NCBI RefSeq assembly: GCF_003217475.1
Contig: NZ_QJSP01000005.1
Coordinates: 305,190 to 369,189, forward strand
DNA length: 64,000 bases
Reading direction: 5' to 3'
Source of the DNA: Williamsia limnetica
GTDB lineage: Bacteria > Actinomycetota > Actinomycetes > Mycobacteriales > Mycobacteriaceae
Shown: positions 17,183 through 25,439 of the stretch, piece after piece
How positions within the stretch are numbered: the stretch's first letter is position 1
Layout of the letters: each line of letters opens with the position of its first letter
The notes under the pieces: model-generated
Told to the model about the DNA's origin: nothing
What the model saw: only the letters and a program-made list of their open reading frames with translations
Databases searched by the model: none
Made by a program: the position numbers and the translations under genes

Positions 17183-18484
17183 ATGCATTCCGAGCGACAA
17201 GCAGGGCATTCCGAGCGACAGGCAGGGCACTCCGAGCGGCAGGCAGGGCATCCCCAGCGACAGGCAGGCGGCCCGGCTGCCTTCGTGCCCGCGCTCGAAG
17301 GCATGCGCGCGCTGGCTGCTGTCGGGGTCATGACCACGCACGTCGCCTTTCAGACGGGCGCCGTGGACGGGAGCATCCTCGGCGCGGTCTGGGGCCGCTT
17401 CGACATGGCCGTGGCGTTGTTCTTCGCGTTGTCGGGGTTCCTGCTGTGGCGTCCGCACGCCGACGCCGCGCGCGATCTCGCGCGTAAGCCGCCGGGAGTG
17501 GTCCGCTACCTACGGCACCGCGTCGTGCGGATCTGGCCCGCGTATGTGGTCGTCGTGGTCGTGGTGCTGATGCTGCTGCCCGACGCCCGGCCCGCGAGTG
17601 CGACCGTGTGGCTGGCGAATCTGACCCTGACCCAGGTGTTCGTGCCGCTGTCGTTGACAGCCGGACTGACCCAGATGTGGAGTCTGTCGGTCGAGGTCAG
17701 CTTCTATCTGGCGCTGCCGTTGTTCGCGTGGTTGCTGGTGCGGTTGCGCGGCGAACGGGCGCGGTGGCGGATACCGCTGCTGCTGGCCGCTGCTGTCCTC
17801 AGCCTGGGCTGGGCCTGGGTCGCCGACGCGCTACCGCTGGCGGCCGGCGTCGAGGCCAAGAACTGGTTGCCCGGTCATCTGCCGTGGTTCATCAGCGGGC
17901 TGATCCTGGCCGAGCTGGTGGTGTCCAGGTCAGGAACCGTCGCGGCGAGGATGGGGTCGCGGCCCTGGCCGATGGCGGGTGTCGCGGCGGTTGCGTTCGC
18001 GTTGTCCTGCACCGAACTCGCCGGACCCACCGGACTGGCACCGCTGGCGCCCTGGCAGTTCGCCGTCAAGATGGTGCTCGGTGCGGTTCTCGGTTTCGCG
18101 TTGCTCGGACCTCTGGTGCTGGGCCCGCCCCGGCCGCACCCGTTTCTGGACTCGGCGCCGATGCAGGCCCTGGGCCGGTGGTCGTACGCCATCTTCATCT
18201 GGCATCTCGCGGTGCTCGCCGCGGTTTTCCCGCTGGCCGGGGTCATCCCGTTCTCGGGGTCGATGGCATTGGTGTGGTGCCTGACGCTGCTGCTGACGAT
18301 CGGGGTGTCGGCGGCGAGCTACTCGTGGATCGAAGATCCGGCGAGACGGTGGTTGCGTCGGTCGGAACGACGATCCGCCGCCGCACGATCAGCGGCGACG
18401 ACGTCGCAGGTTCACCCGGATCAGCCACCGCGGCACTCTGATCGCGCGCCACGCGACGAGAACGACCGCCAGCAGAGCCGGTAG
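17183..18484 (+). CDS. tmaT: Membrane acyltransferase family 3, Rv0228/TmaT-like
   Basis: A 433-residue polytopic acyltransferase with about ten helices. The family start LEGMRALAAVGVMTTHVAF contains the R and H residues of the acyltransferase-3 active site. FALSGFLLWRP and the later MWSLSVEVSFYLALPL (SVE-x-x-FY) and YAIFIWHL blocks are also typical. Its corynebacterial counterpart TmaT acetylates trehalose mycolates before MmpL-mediated export. Orthology is inferred from family and position. The N-terminus has four HSERQAG-type repeats before the first helix. The ATG lies 8 nt after a TACATT -10 box with no Shine-Dalgarno (leaderless). Its last 96 bases overlap the 3' end of convergent aftD. 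Confidence 0.82.
   Translation: MHSERQAGHSERQAGHSERQAGHPQRQAGGPAAFVPALEGMRALAAVGVMTTHVAFQTGAVDGSILGAVWGRFDMAVALFFALSGFLLWRPHADAARDLARKPPGVVRYLRHRVVRIWPAYVVVVVVVLMLLPDARPASATVWLANLTLTQVFVPLSLTAGLTQMWSLSVEVSFYLALPLFAWLLVRLRGERARWRIPLLLAAAVLSLGWAWVADALPLAAGVEAKNWLPGHLPWFISGLILAELVVSRSGTVAARMGSRPWPMAGVAAVAFALSCTELAGPTGLAPLAPWQFAVKMVLGAVLGFALLGPLVLGPPRPHPFLDSAPMQALGRWSYAIFIWHLAVLAAVFPLAGVIPFSGSMALVWCLTLLLTIGVSAASYSWIEDPARRWLRRSERRSAAARSAATTSQVHPDQPPRHSDRAPRDENDRQQSR
17186..17269 (+). repeat. Four 21-bp tandem repeats encoding HSERQAG
   Basis: Four in-frame 21-bp units (17186-17206, 17207-17227, 17228-17248, 17249-17269) directly after the start codon of the acyltransferase gene. The first two units differ by one base; later units drift. 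Confidence 0.92.
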
Positions 18485-21400
18485 CTGTACCCACCAGTCC
18501 CAGCCGTTGTACCCCAGCGGGGATCGCCACGGCCCGGCCGCGAGGCCGAAGGTGGCGACTGTCATCAACACCGCGACCAGCGCCACGGCCCGCTGTTGGC
18601 CGCGCAGTGAGCGATTGAGCAGAGGTGCTGCCGTGGTGGTGATCACGACGACGGCTGCCACCGCCAACCCGATCGGACCGGTCAGCAGGTAGACCACTGC
18701 GCCGAGCAGCAGCGGCGCCGCCGCACGGCCGTCGATCGGCCGTGCCACCGGCATCAGCGGCACCGACGTGCGCCGGGCGGGCATGAAGGTGCAGAGGAAC
18801 AGCAGTGCCAGCAGCGCGAGTCCGCCGCCGATCGCCCAGCGGTAGGGGCGGTCGAGGGGAAAGGTCAGGTCGATGTCGCCGGCGTAATCGGCAGGAATGA
18901 TCCAGCCCTGCTGCCAGCCGTTGACGACAACGGGCTGCAATTGGTCGTCTCCGGCGGATGCCTGCCACCCGGGATTCGTGCTCTCCGGCACGATGAGGAC
19001 GCGCGGATTGCTCTCGGCGGCGACCGAGACGCTGCGATCGGCCGCGTTCCACCTGTTCACGGTGACGGGGCTCGGCCTGGCGTTCGGCGACGCGATGTCG
19101 CCCGAGGGTTGTGCCACCGTGAGCCCGACCCCGGCGACGGTGAACGCCGGGCCGGGGTTGACGGCGAGTTCCTGTTCTCCGGCGGGCAGATCGACGGGCC
19201 GCTGGTCGCAGGCCTGCGCGCGGATCGGGGCCCCAGACGCCAGGGTCGCCGCTGTGGTGCGTAGTGAAAAGCGCTGCACATCACCGGCGATGGTCAGTCC
19301 GGGACCGTCGAAGCAGGTGACCTCGACGGGCCGGTCGGGGTCCGGAGGAGTCGGTACGCCACCGAGGACGGTGATCTCGGAGATCCCTGACGGGGCGACG
19401 GCCGCGAACCCGAGACTGTTGACGTCGAGCACCTCCTCTTTGTCGAGGACGGTGATCGAGATCGTCGAGGTCAAGTGCGGATCGAGCGTGATGCGCCCGT
19501 CGGTGGGTACCTGCCGTACCTGTCGGCCGTTGCCGAGGTCGATCCCGACCACGGTGGGACGCGCAGGGAATTGTTCGCTGGGAAGGTCGATCTGGAGTCC
19601 CTCGACCTCCCGCGGGCTCGGCAGCGTGAGTTCCATCGTCGGCCGCTGTGCGCCGGCGCCGCTGTCACGGGCCACCCAGGTCGTCCCCCGGTCGCCGTCG
19701 ACGACCGCGCCCGCGTTGCCGCGGGGGTCGGTGCTCGCCGACTGTGCGGTCGCGATGATCTGATCGTTGCCTGCCAACAGTCGATTGAGTTCCTCGGACG
19801 GATTGGCGGTCACGGTGACCGATGGCGTCACCGCCACCGGACCCGGTACCGACAGCACACGGCCGAAGATGCCGGGTTCTTCGGGAGCGAGTCCCAGTGC
19901 GCCCGAACATCTCACGACGTCGCGGTCGGGTACACACGCGTCACGACCGGGCAGTTCTGGGCCCAGCACCCATCCGGCAACCTGCTGGCCGGCGACCAAT
20001 TCCGGTAGTACGACCCGGTGGCGGATCGGCAGTTCGCGGGCCTGAGCCGCATCGCGGAGCTCGATCTCCGAGATCGCGAACTGGTTTCCGGCCGTGCCGT
20101 TCTCGGTTCCGATGGCTCTGATCTGCACCCATCGGGTCGGCCCGCTGGGCGGCACCACCGAGGTGGGTTGTCCTGCGCTCACACCGCTGGCGACGGTGCT
20201 TCCCGCCTCGGTGGTGATGAGCAGCGTACTGACGCCGGCCCCGAGCGCTTTGCCGACGGTGACGTCGAGCGCGAGTCGTTCACGAGGGCTGGTGAAGTCG
20301 AGTTGTAGCCACTGTCCGACGGCGGAGTCGAGGCCGCGGCTGACCCACGCGGTGTTCGGGTTCCCGTCGAATGCCGCCGCCGGCGAGCTTCCGGGGGAAC
20401 TCTGCCCCAGTTGCGTTGCATCGGAGGCTGATCCGGATGCGCTGACCGACAGCTGGCCGGGTTCGCCGTCGAGCAGCCAGTCGCCGGAGACCAGCGGCTG
20501 GCCGTCGACCGGGTAGTCGGCCACCGAGTTCTGGGTCAACCGGGGATCACCGGGCGCGCGGATCGCCGAGCTGTGATCATCGACGCGCCCGAAGTCGACC
20601 TCGCGGTCGGTGGGGGAGTCGGTGACGATCATCGGTACGTCGGGGAGCCCGGCGTGCCGCGCGTCGGACTGCAGCAGCACCGGACCCAGCGGTGGTTCAC
20701 CGCCCAGCTGCGCCGCATTTTGTAGCGAGGCAAGGGATTCAGGTCCGCCCGACACCCTGGCCATCTGATCGAGTGGCACGGTGGCAGGTCGGGTGCCGGG
20801 GAACGCGACATCGGAGTCGACCCGGAAGATCTGCACAGCAGGCATCGTGGGGCGCAATCCGTCGTCGGAGACCACATCGTCGATCAGGGGCGGGCCGACC
20901 TCCGGACCGAATCGTGCAACCGGCGTCATCCCCGGGGAGCCCGCTATCGCGTTGCGGGCCAGGATCGGACGCGCGGAACGTGAGGTGGACGGATCGAGGT
21001 CAGCGCGTACCACGACATAGGAGATGCCCTGTTGTGCGAGGGTGGCGGCGAGGCCGGGGAGCGGTCGTCCGGCGGCGATCGCGCGTTGCACCGAATCCAG
21101 TGCGCGGATGGCCCCGGGTGGCGTCAGCGGTATCGCGTCGCGCACGGCCCACGGCTCGTCGGCCAGCACCTGCAGGGGTTCGTCGCGGGTCAGGCCCCAG
21201 GTCTGATTGGCAAAGGGCGACCCCGGGACGACCAGCGCCCGTCGGTTCTCTCCCGCCCCATGGTCCTTGAGCCACTTCGCGGTCTGGTTCCAGTACGACG
21301 GTATCGACGAGTAACTGCCCGGGGCGGCGAGGCCCGCGGTCCAGACCATCGAGCCGGCTGCCAGGGCGGCCACCAGAACCACCATCGCGGCCGCCACCGG

Positions 21401-22603
21401 CCGGGAACGCTCCGGATGAGCGAAGGCGCGGCCCGTACCGCGCCAGCCGGCGAGGTCGGGGGTGGGGACGCGGGCCAGCAGATGCGCGATCCCCAGGGCC
21501 AGCGGGATCCGGATCAGCGGGTCCCACTTGTGGACGTTGCGCAGTGGTGCACCCGCGTCGTCGAGGAAGACCCGCACCGACTCCGAGAGCGGCGATCCGA
21601 GCTGTCCCGGATAGCCGAGGCAGATCATGAGCAGACCGATGATGAGGATGGTGATCAGACGTCCACGTCCGGGCATCGCTCGCATGGCGAGCCCGGTCAG
21701 TCCGGCTGCCGCGAGTAGTCCGGTCGCGAGCACCGCGACCGGTTGGGTGACCAGGCTTGCCCCCGCAACCCGTTCCGGGGAGACGAACGGTGTCCAGGCG
21801 CTTGTGCCGCGCAGCACCTCGGTCAGCGAGACCCATTCTGTTGTCACGCGCGACGATTCGATGAAATCCAGGAACGGGGGACTGACCCGGGACAGGATGA
21901 GCAGCGGTACCACCCACCACAGGCAGGCCGCTGTGGCCCCGAGAGCCCACCAGCCGCCGAATCGCAGCCAGCGCGCGGCCGGTCCTTTGATCGGGATGTG
22001 CAGCAGCCACCACACGCCGGCGACCGAGGCCGCGGCGAGCGTCGCGACGGCGTTCACCGCGCCCATCAAGGCCAAGGCGCAGGCAGACTGAAAAGCCAGC
22101 TGTCGCAGATTTTTTCGCGGATCGGCGTGGTTCAGGGCGACGACGACGGGAGCGAGCACCCACGGGGCCAGCATCACCGGCAACGTCTCGGAGGAGATGG
22201 AACCGATGGTGGTCAAGACCCGCGGGCTCGCGACGAAGACCACCGCGGCGAAGATCCGGGACCACCGCGAGCCCACTCCGAGGGCGTCGGCGAGGCGGAC
22301 GAAACCCACGAAACCGACCCACAACAGCAGTGCCCACCACAGGCGTTGGGTCACCCAGGGCGGGAGTGCGAGCAGGTCACCGATGGCGAAGAAGGCGCCA
22401 TGCGGGAAGAAGTAGCCGTAGGATTGGTTCTGTACCTGGCCGAGCGGGGCGATGGACGACCACAGGTGCGCGGCGCGACCTAGAAAGCCGAGAGGGTCGG
22501 AGGTGAGGTCGAGTTTGGTGTCGGCGGCGATCAGGCCGGGCGATTGGGCGAAGGACGCCAGCAGCGCCCACAGAGCTGCACAGAGCAGACCCCGTTTGGT
22601 CAG
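18389..22603 (-). CDS. aftD: Alpha-(1->3)-arabinofuranosyltransferase AftD, CTG start
   Basis: Large GT-C arabinosyltransferase (1404 residues from this start) that uses decaprenyl-phospho-arabinose to branch arabinogalactan and lipoarabinomannan outside the membrane. The N-terminal half holds the GT-C helices, including the FAQSPG and DTKLDL loop and SPRVLTTIGSISSETLP. The C-terminal half has discoidin-like sugar-binding modules (SSPGSSPAAAFDGNPNTAWVS near residue 770) and ends with further helices. No ATG, GTG or TTG occurs in frame between the upstream stop and a GTG at 22354. Starting there would delete the first helix and conserved loop. A CTG at 22603 restores the family length, has GGAG 7 nt upstream and overlaps the preceding stop as CTGA. 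Confidence 0.93.
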   Translation of the reverse strand: MTKRGLLCAALWALLASFAQSPGLIAADTKLDLTSDPLGFLGRAAHLWSSIAPLGQVQNQSYGYFFPHGAFFAIGDLLALPPWVTQRLWWALLLWVGFVGFVRLADALGVGSRWSRIFAAVVFVASPRVLTTIGSISSETLPVMLAPWVLAPVVVALNHADPRKNLRQLAFQSACALALMGAVNAVATLAAASVAGVWWLLHIPIKGPAARWLRFGGWWALGATAACLWWVVPLLILSRVSPPFLDFIESSRVTTEWVSLTEVLRGTSAWTPFVSPERVAGASLVTQPVAVLATGLLAAAGLTGLAMRAMPGRGRLITILIIGLLMICLGYPGQLGSPLSESVRVFLDDAGAPLRNVHKWDPLIRIPLALGIAHLLARVPTPDLAGWRGTGRAFAHPERSRPVAAAMVVLVAALAAGSMVWTAGLAAPGSYSSIPSYWNQTAKWLKDHGAGENRRALVVPGSPFANQTWGLTRDEPLQVLADEPWAVRDAIPLTPPGAIRALDSVQRAIAAGRPLPGLAATLAQQGISYVVVRADLDPSTSRSARPILARNAIAGSPGMTPVARFGPEVGPPLIDDVVSDDGLRPTMPAVQIFRVDSDVAFPGTRPATVPLDQMARVSGGPESLASLQNAAQLGGEPPLGPVLLQSDARHAGLPDVPMIVTDSPTDREVDFGRVDDHSSAIRAPGDPRLTQNSVADYPVDGQPLVSGDWLLDGEPGQLSVSASGSASDATQLGQSSPGSSPAAAFDGNPNTAWVSRGLDSAVGQWLQLDFTSPRERLALDVTVGKALGAGVSTLLITTEAGSTVASGVSAGQPTSVVPPSGPTRWVQIRAIGTENGTAGNQFAISEIELRDAAQARELPIRHRVVLPELVAGQQVAGWVLGPELPGRDACVPDRDVVRCSGALGLAPEEPGIFGRVLSVPGPVAVTPSVTVTANPSEELNRLLAGNDQIIATAQSASTDPRGNAGAVVDGDRGTTWVARDSGAGAQRPTMELTLPSPREVEGLQIDLPSEQFPARPTVVGIDLGNGRQVRQVPTDGRITLDPHLTSTISITVLDKEEVLDVNSLGFAAVAPSGISEITVLGGVPTPPDPDRPVEVTCFDGPGLTIAGDVQRFSLRTTAATLASGAPIRAQACDQRPVDLPAGEQELAVNPGPAFTVAGVGLTVAQPSGDIASPNARPSPVTVNRWNAADRSVSVAAESNPRVLIVPESTNPGWQASAGDDQLQPVVVNGWQQGWIIPADYAGDIDLTFPLDRPYRWAIGGGLALLALLFLCTFMPARRTSVPLMPVARPIDGRAAAPLLLGAVVYLLTGPIGLAVAAVVVITTTAAPLLNRSLRGQQRAVALVAVLMTVATFGLAAGPWRSPLGYNGWDWWVQLPALLAVVLVAWRAIRVPRWLIRVNLRRRRR

Positions 22604-22800
22604 TTTGTGACTCCGGCGTTGTCCCTGGTGCCGTAGTCGACCGAGCCCTGAACGAATCCGCTGTCGGCGTTGAAGCTGTTCACATCAGTTGCTGGCTTGT
22701 CCTCGGAGGTCAAGACGCCACCGAGGAACACCGCTCCAATGGCCACGACCACGCCGAGGAGGCCGGCGACAGCGCCGGCGATCAGGCGGTTGTTCATCAT
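22600..22800 (-). CDS. DUF2613 small membrane/secreted protein, Rv0236A-like
   Basis: A 66-residue protein with one N-terminal hydrophobic helix (about residues 6-28; AVAGLLGVVVAIGAVFLGGV) and a short polar extracytoplasmic tail ending in GSVDYGTRDN. It is the positional and structural match of Rv0236A, which also lies directly upstream of aftD. Its ATG overlaps the stop of the stress-protein gene (ATGA), and its stop overlaps the putative CTG start of aftD (CTGA). This makes a tightly coupled three-gene operon. Function is unknown; an accessory role for AftD is plausible. Confidence 0.87.
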   Translation of the reverse strand: MMNNRLIAGAVAGLLGVVVAIGAVFLGGVLTSEDKPATDVNSFNADSGFVQGSVDYGTRDNAGVTN

Positions 22801-23372
22801 GGCTGCGAAGTTACCACCCGCGCCTTGCTCTTCCGGTCAGCCGCCTTCTGGCCGGCGACCGCGCCCTCGCCGCGGCGGGCGCACCCGGCCGGGACGACGA
22901 GCACGGGCCGCTGGCAATGCTTGAGTACGTGTTCGGCGACACTGCTGTGCAACAGCGCGCGCAGGCCTGAGGAACCGCGTGTCCCGGTGACAAGGATGTC
23001 GACTTCGAGGGTGTCCGCGGCGTCGACCAGCGCGCCCCAGACAGTCGAATCGACCTCTGCCAGGCGTCCCTCGGCGGTCAGGCCCGCCGCCCGGGCCCGT
23101 GCGACGCCCCGGGAGTTGCGGGTTCTGGCGTCGACGTGCAGCGCGTCGTCGATGTCCTGGTCGACGACCGAATGCAGTACCGGCTGCATTCCGCCCGAGA
23201 GAGCGGACAGCCGGGCGCTCTGGTGGACTCCTGATTCCCAGGCCGTCACCACGTAGGCGCGATGGGAGGCCAGAAAACGTCCCGCGTAGTCGATCGCGCG
23301 ATCGGCGTTCTCACTGCCGTCGTAGGCGATCATGATCGTGTCTTGCTTGGTATCGCCGAGTGGACCGGACAT
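22797..23372 (-). CDS. Universal stress protein (UspA family)
   Basis: A 191-residue single-domain UspA protein. The first strand IMIAYDGSENADRAIDYAG and the ATP-type motif GTRGSSGLRALLHSSVAEHV (G-2x-G-9x-G/S) are present, so nucleotide binding is expected. A C-terminal extension of about 35 basic, Ala-rich residues follows the usual PVLVVP end. An excellent AGGAGGA site precedes the ATG. It heads the operon with the DUF2613 gene and aftD and is divergent from lpqI, with 89 bases between them. The link between a stress protein and arabinan synthesis is unusual and may matter for regulation. Confidence 0.9.
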   Translation of the reverse strand: MSGPLGDTKQDTIMIAYDGSENADRAIDYAGRFLASHRAYVVTAWESGVHQSARLSALSGGMQPVLHSVVDQDIDDALHVDARTRNSRGVARARAAGLTAEGRLAEVDSTVWGALVDAADTLEVDILVTGTRGSSGLRALLHSSVAEHVLKHCQRPVLVVPAGCARRGEGAVAGQKAADRKSKARVVTSQP

Positions 23373-23461
23373 GGCATTTCCTCCTGCAGGAAGCTAGTTC
23401 TTCGAGAATACCCGGCAAATGTAACGTCCGTCACATCGGCCGCCCGTGCAAGACTCGACGC

Positions 23462-24661
23462 ATGTTTTTTCTCCAGCAACCCTCCCGTCGCGGGCGGTCC
23501 AGAAGTCTGGTCGTGCTGACCGCGACAGTGGCGGCGGTCCTGGCGGCCTGCAGTAACGGAGACGGTGGTCCGGAGATTCCGCCGACCTCGGCCTACTCGA
23601 GCAGTGCGGCGTCGAGCGCGCCGGTGTCGTCGTCGCCCGCGGTGGTGCCGGTGTCGTGCGGGGCCGACGAACTCGAGTCGATGACCTTGCGGCAGAAGCT
23701 TGCCCAGTTGCTGGTCGTCGGTGTCACCGGCACAGCCGACGCCCTCGACGTGGTGCGGACCGAACAGATCGGCGGCGTGTTCATCGGCAGCTGGACCGAC
23801 CTGTCGATCCTGTCCGACGGCGGGATCGCGACGGTGCAGGACGCGGCGAAGACCCCGGTGATGGTCACCGTCGATCAGGAGGGCGGCCGGGTGTCCCGGC
23901 TGTCGTCGCTGGGTATCGACAGCCCGTCGGCCAGGGAACTCGCCCAGACCGACACTCCGGAGCAGGTTCGTGCGCTGGCGAAAGCCCAGGGACTGCAGAT
24001 GAAGGAGTTGGGGATCACCGTCGACTACGCGCCGGTTGCGGACGTGAGCGACGAGTCCGACGACGAGGTGATCGGCGACCGCTCGTTCGGCGACGATCCC
24101 GAGACCGTGACCCGGTATGCGAACGCCTACGCCCACGGCCTGCAGGATGCGGGCATCATGCCGGTGTTCAAGCATTTCCCCGGCCACGGGCACGGGTCCG
24201 GCGATTCCCACACCGGTACGGTCGCGACCCCGCCGCTCGACGAGCTGCGCGGCGACGACCTCGTCCCGTATCGCACGCTGATCCAGCCCGGGGTCGGGGT
24301 GATGGTGGGCCACCTGATCGTTCCGGGCCTGACCGGGCCCGACAATCCCGCGAGCATCAGCGAACCGGCGATGACATTGCTCCGGGACGGCACCGGCTAC
24401 GGCGGCGAGCCCTTCGACGGTCCCATCTTCACCGACGACCTCTCGGGCATGGCCGCGATCAGCGCCAAGTACGGCATCGAGAAGGCTGCGACCCTCGCAC
24501 TGTCCGCCGGCGCCGACATCGCGCTGTGGCTGTCCACCGACAAGGTGCCCGCGGTGCTCGATACGCTCACGGGTGCGGTGCGGAGTGGGGAGCTGCCCGC
24601 CACGCAGGTCGACGAGTCGGTGGTGCGGGTCCTGCGCGCCAAGGGCGTGCTCGACTGCTGA
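23462..24661 (+). CDS. lpqI: GH3 beta-N-acetylglucosaminidase lipoprotein LpqI
   Basis: A 399-residue secreted lipoprotein of glycoside hydrolase family 3 (NagZ type) that cleaves GlcNAc-MurNAc fragments during cell-wall recycling. A basic start and hydrophobic core end in the lipobox VLAAC (Cys at residue 29), followed by a Ser/Pro linker. The family block KHFPGHGHGSGDSHTGT carries the Asp-His pair that acts as acid/base in NagZ enzymes; FTDDLSG holds the likely nucleophile Asp. The downstream tail is short, as in single-domain GH3 proteins. I use the ATG at 23462; the longer frame to 23360 would run into the divergent stress-protein gene. Rv0237 is the syntenic match. Confidence 0.92.
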   Translation: MFFLQQPSRRGRSRSLVVLTATVAAVLAACSNGDGGPEIPPTSAYSSSAASSAPVSSSPAVVPVSCGADELESMTLRQKLAQLLVVGVTGTADALDVVRTEQIGGVFIGSWTDLSILSDGGIATVQDAAKTPVMVTVDQEGGRVSRLSSLGIDSPSARELAQTDTPEQVRALAKAQGLQMKELGITVDYAPVADVSDESDDEVIGDRSFGDDPETVTRYANAYAHGLQDAGIMPVFKHFPGHGHGSGDSHTGTVATPPLDELRGDDLVPYRTLIQPGVGVMVGHLIVPGLTGPDNPASISEPAMTLLRDGTGYGGEPFDGPIFTDDLSGMAAISAKYGIEKAATLALSAGADIALWLSTDKVPAVLDTLTGAVRSGELPATQVDESVVRVLRAKGVLDC

Positions 24662-24708
24662 TCTCGGCGACCGACGAGGTGTGATTCGCCGACTCGAGGG
24701 ATCCGAAA

Positions 24709-24724
24709 CTTACCGGCTGGTAAG
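24709..24724. promoter_or_regulatory. Putative TetR operator, form CTTACY-N4-RGTAAG
   Basis: Perfect inverted repeat CTTACC-GGCT-GGTAAG, 50 bases before the TetR start. The same form recurs between fabG4 and fadA2, so autoregulation by the adjacent TetR protein is likely. Confidence 0.65.
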
Positions 24725-24773
24725 GTAGTCCGGACGTCCGAGTGTCCAGAAGTTGGCAGAGAGAGTGGTTGTG

Positions 24774-25370
24774 GTGGCCGGAGGAACGAAGCGCCTACCG
24801 CGCGCCGTCCGCGAGCAGCAGATGCTCGATGCGGCCGTACAGGTGTTTGCTGCCAACGGCTTTCGTGAGACCTCGATGGATGCCATTGCGGCACAGGCCA
24901 GCATCAGCAAGCCGATGCTTTATCTCTATTACGGATCCAAGGACGAACTGTTCGGCGCCTGTATCAATCGGGAGGGCGGCCGTTTCATCGAAGCGATGAG
25001 CGCAGGCTTCGACCCGAATCTCCGGCAGCACGATCAGGCCCGCACCGTCATCTACGACTTCCTGCGCTACGTCCATGACAACAAGGAGTCGTGGCGGGTG
25101 CTCTATCGCCTTGCCACGGGCCAGGCCAACTTCGCAGGACTGGTCGCCGCGAGCCGTGCGCGGCTCATCGAGATGGTCGCCGATCTCTTGCGCCGCGGGA
25201 CCACGGTGCCACATCCGAGTGACACAGATTTCGAACTGATGGCGGTCGCGTTGGTCGGCGCCGGTGAGGCCGTGGCCGACCGCATCTCCGAAGGGGACAT
25301 CGACCTCGACACCGCAGCCGACCTCATGGTCTCGATGGGCTGGCGCGGCCTAGCGGGCGACCGCCCCTGA
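24774..25370 (+). CDS. TetR-family regulator, Rv0238-like
   Basis: A regulator of about 198 residues. The N-terminal helix-turn-helix domain (QQMLDAAVQVFAANGFRETSMDAIAAQASISKP, read in two pieces, then YYGSKDELF) is standard TetR. The C-terminal ligand domain carries Leu/Ala-rich helices. It corresponds to Rv0238 by position. A palindrome lies just upstream and a second of the same form lies in the fabG4-fadA2 promoter, so it probably controls itself and the fatty-acid genes in response to an acyl-CoA-like ligand (inference). The start is uncertain: GTG at 24774 fits AGAGAG at 24759-24764; TTG at 24753 and GTGs at 24765 and 24771 are alternatives. Confidence 0.88.
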   Translation: MAGGTKRLPRAVREQQMLDAAVQVFAANGFRETSMDAIAAQASISKPMLYLYYGSKDELFGACINREGGRFIEAMSAGFDPNLRQHDQARTVIYDFLRYVHDNKESWRVLYRLATGQANFAGLVAASRARLIEMVADLLRRGTTVPHPSDTDFELMAVALVGAGEAVADRISEGDIDLDTAADLMVSMGWRGLAGDRP

Positions 25371-25371
25371 G

Positions 25372-25438
25372 CCCGAAAATGGGGCCTTTTGGCGAACAAA
25401 AGCCCAGGTGGGCGTCGCCAAAAGGCCCCATTTTCGGG
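25372..25438. terminator. Bidirectional terminator; copy 1 of a dispersed palindromic repeat
   Basis: A perfect 24-bp stem (25372-25395 with 25415-25438) whose loop holds a small GCCC/GGGC hairpin. It separates the convergent TetR and htdX genes. The core 25380-25430 recurs in inverted orientation at 29196-29246 (42 of 51 bases identical). Confidence 0.88.
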
Positions 25439-25439
25439 A

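Noticed and set aside
17186..17269. A CRISPR array or MIRU-like element in the short tandem repeats
   Set aside because: The units are directly adjacent without spacers and keep the reading frame. They are an in-gene tandem repeat.
22354..22603. A frameshift or 5' truncation of aftD, given the lack of a normal start codon
   Set aside because: The frame upstream of 22354 encodes conserved AftD sequence without interruption, so the gene is intact; the question is only the start codon.
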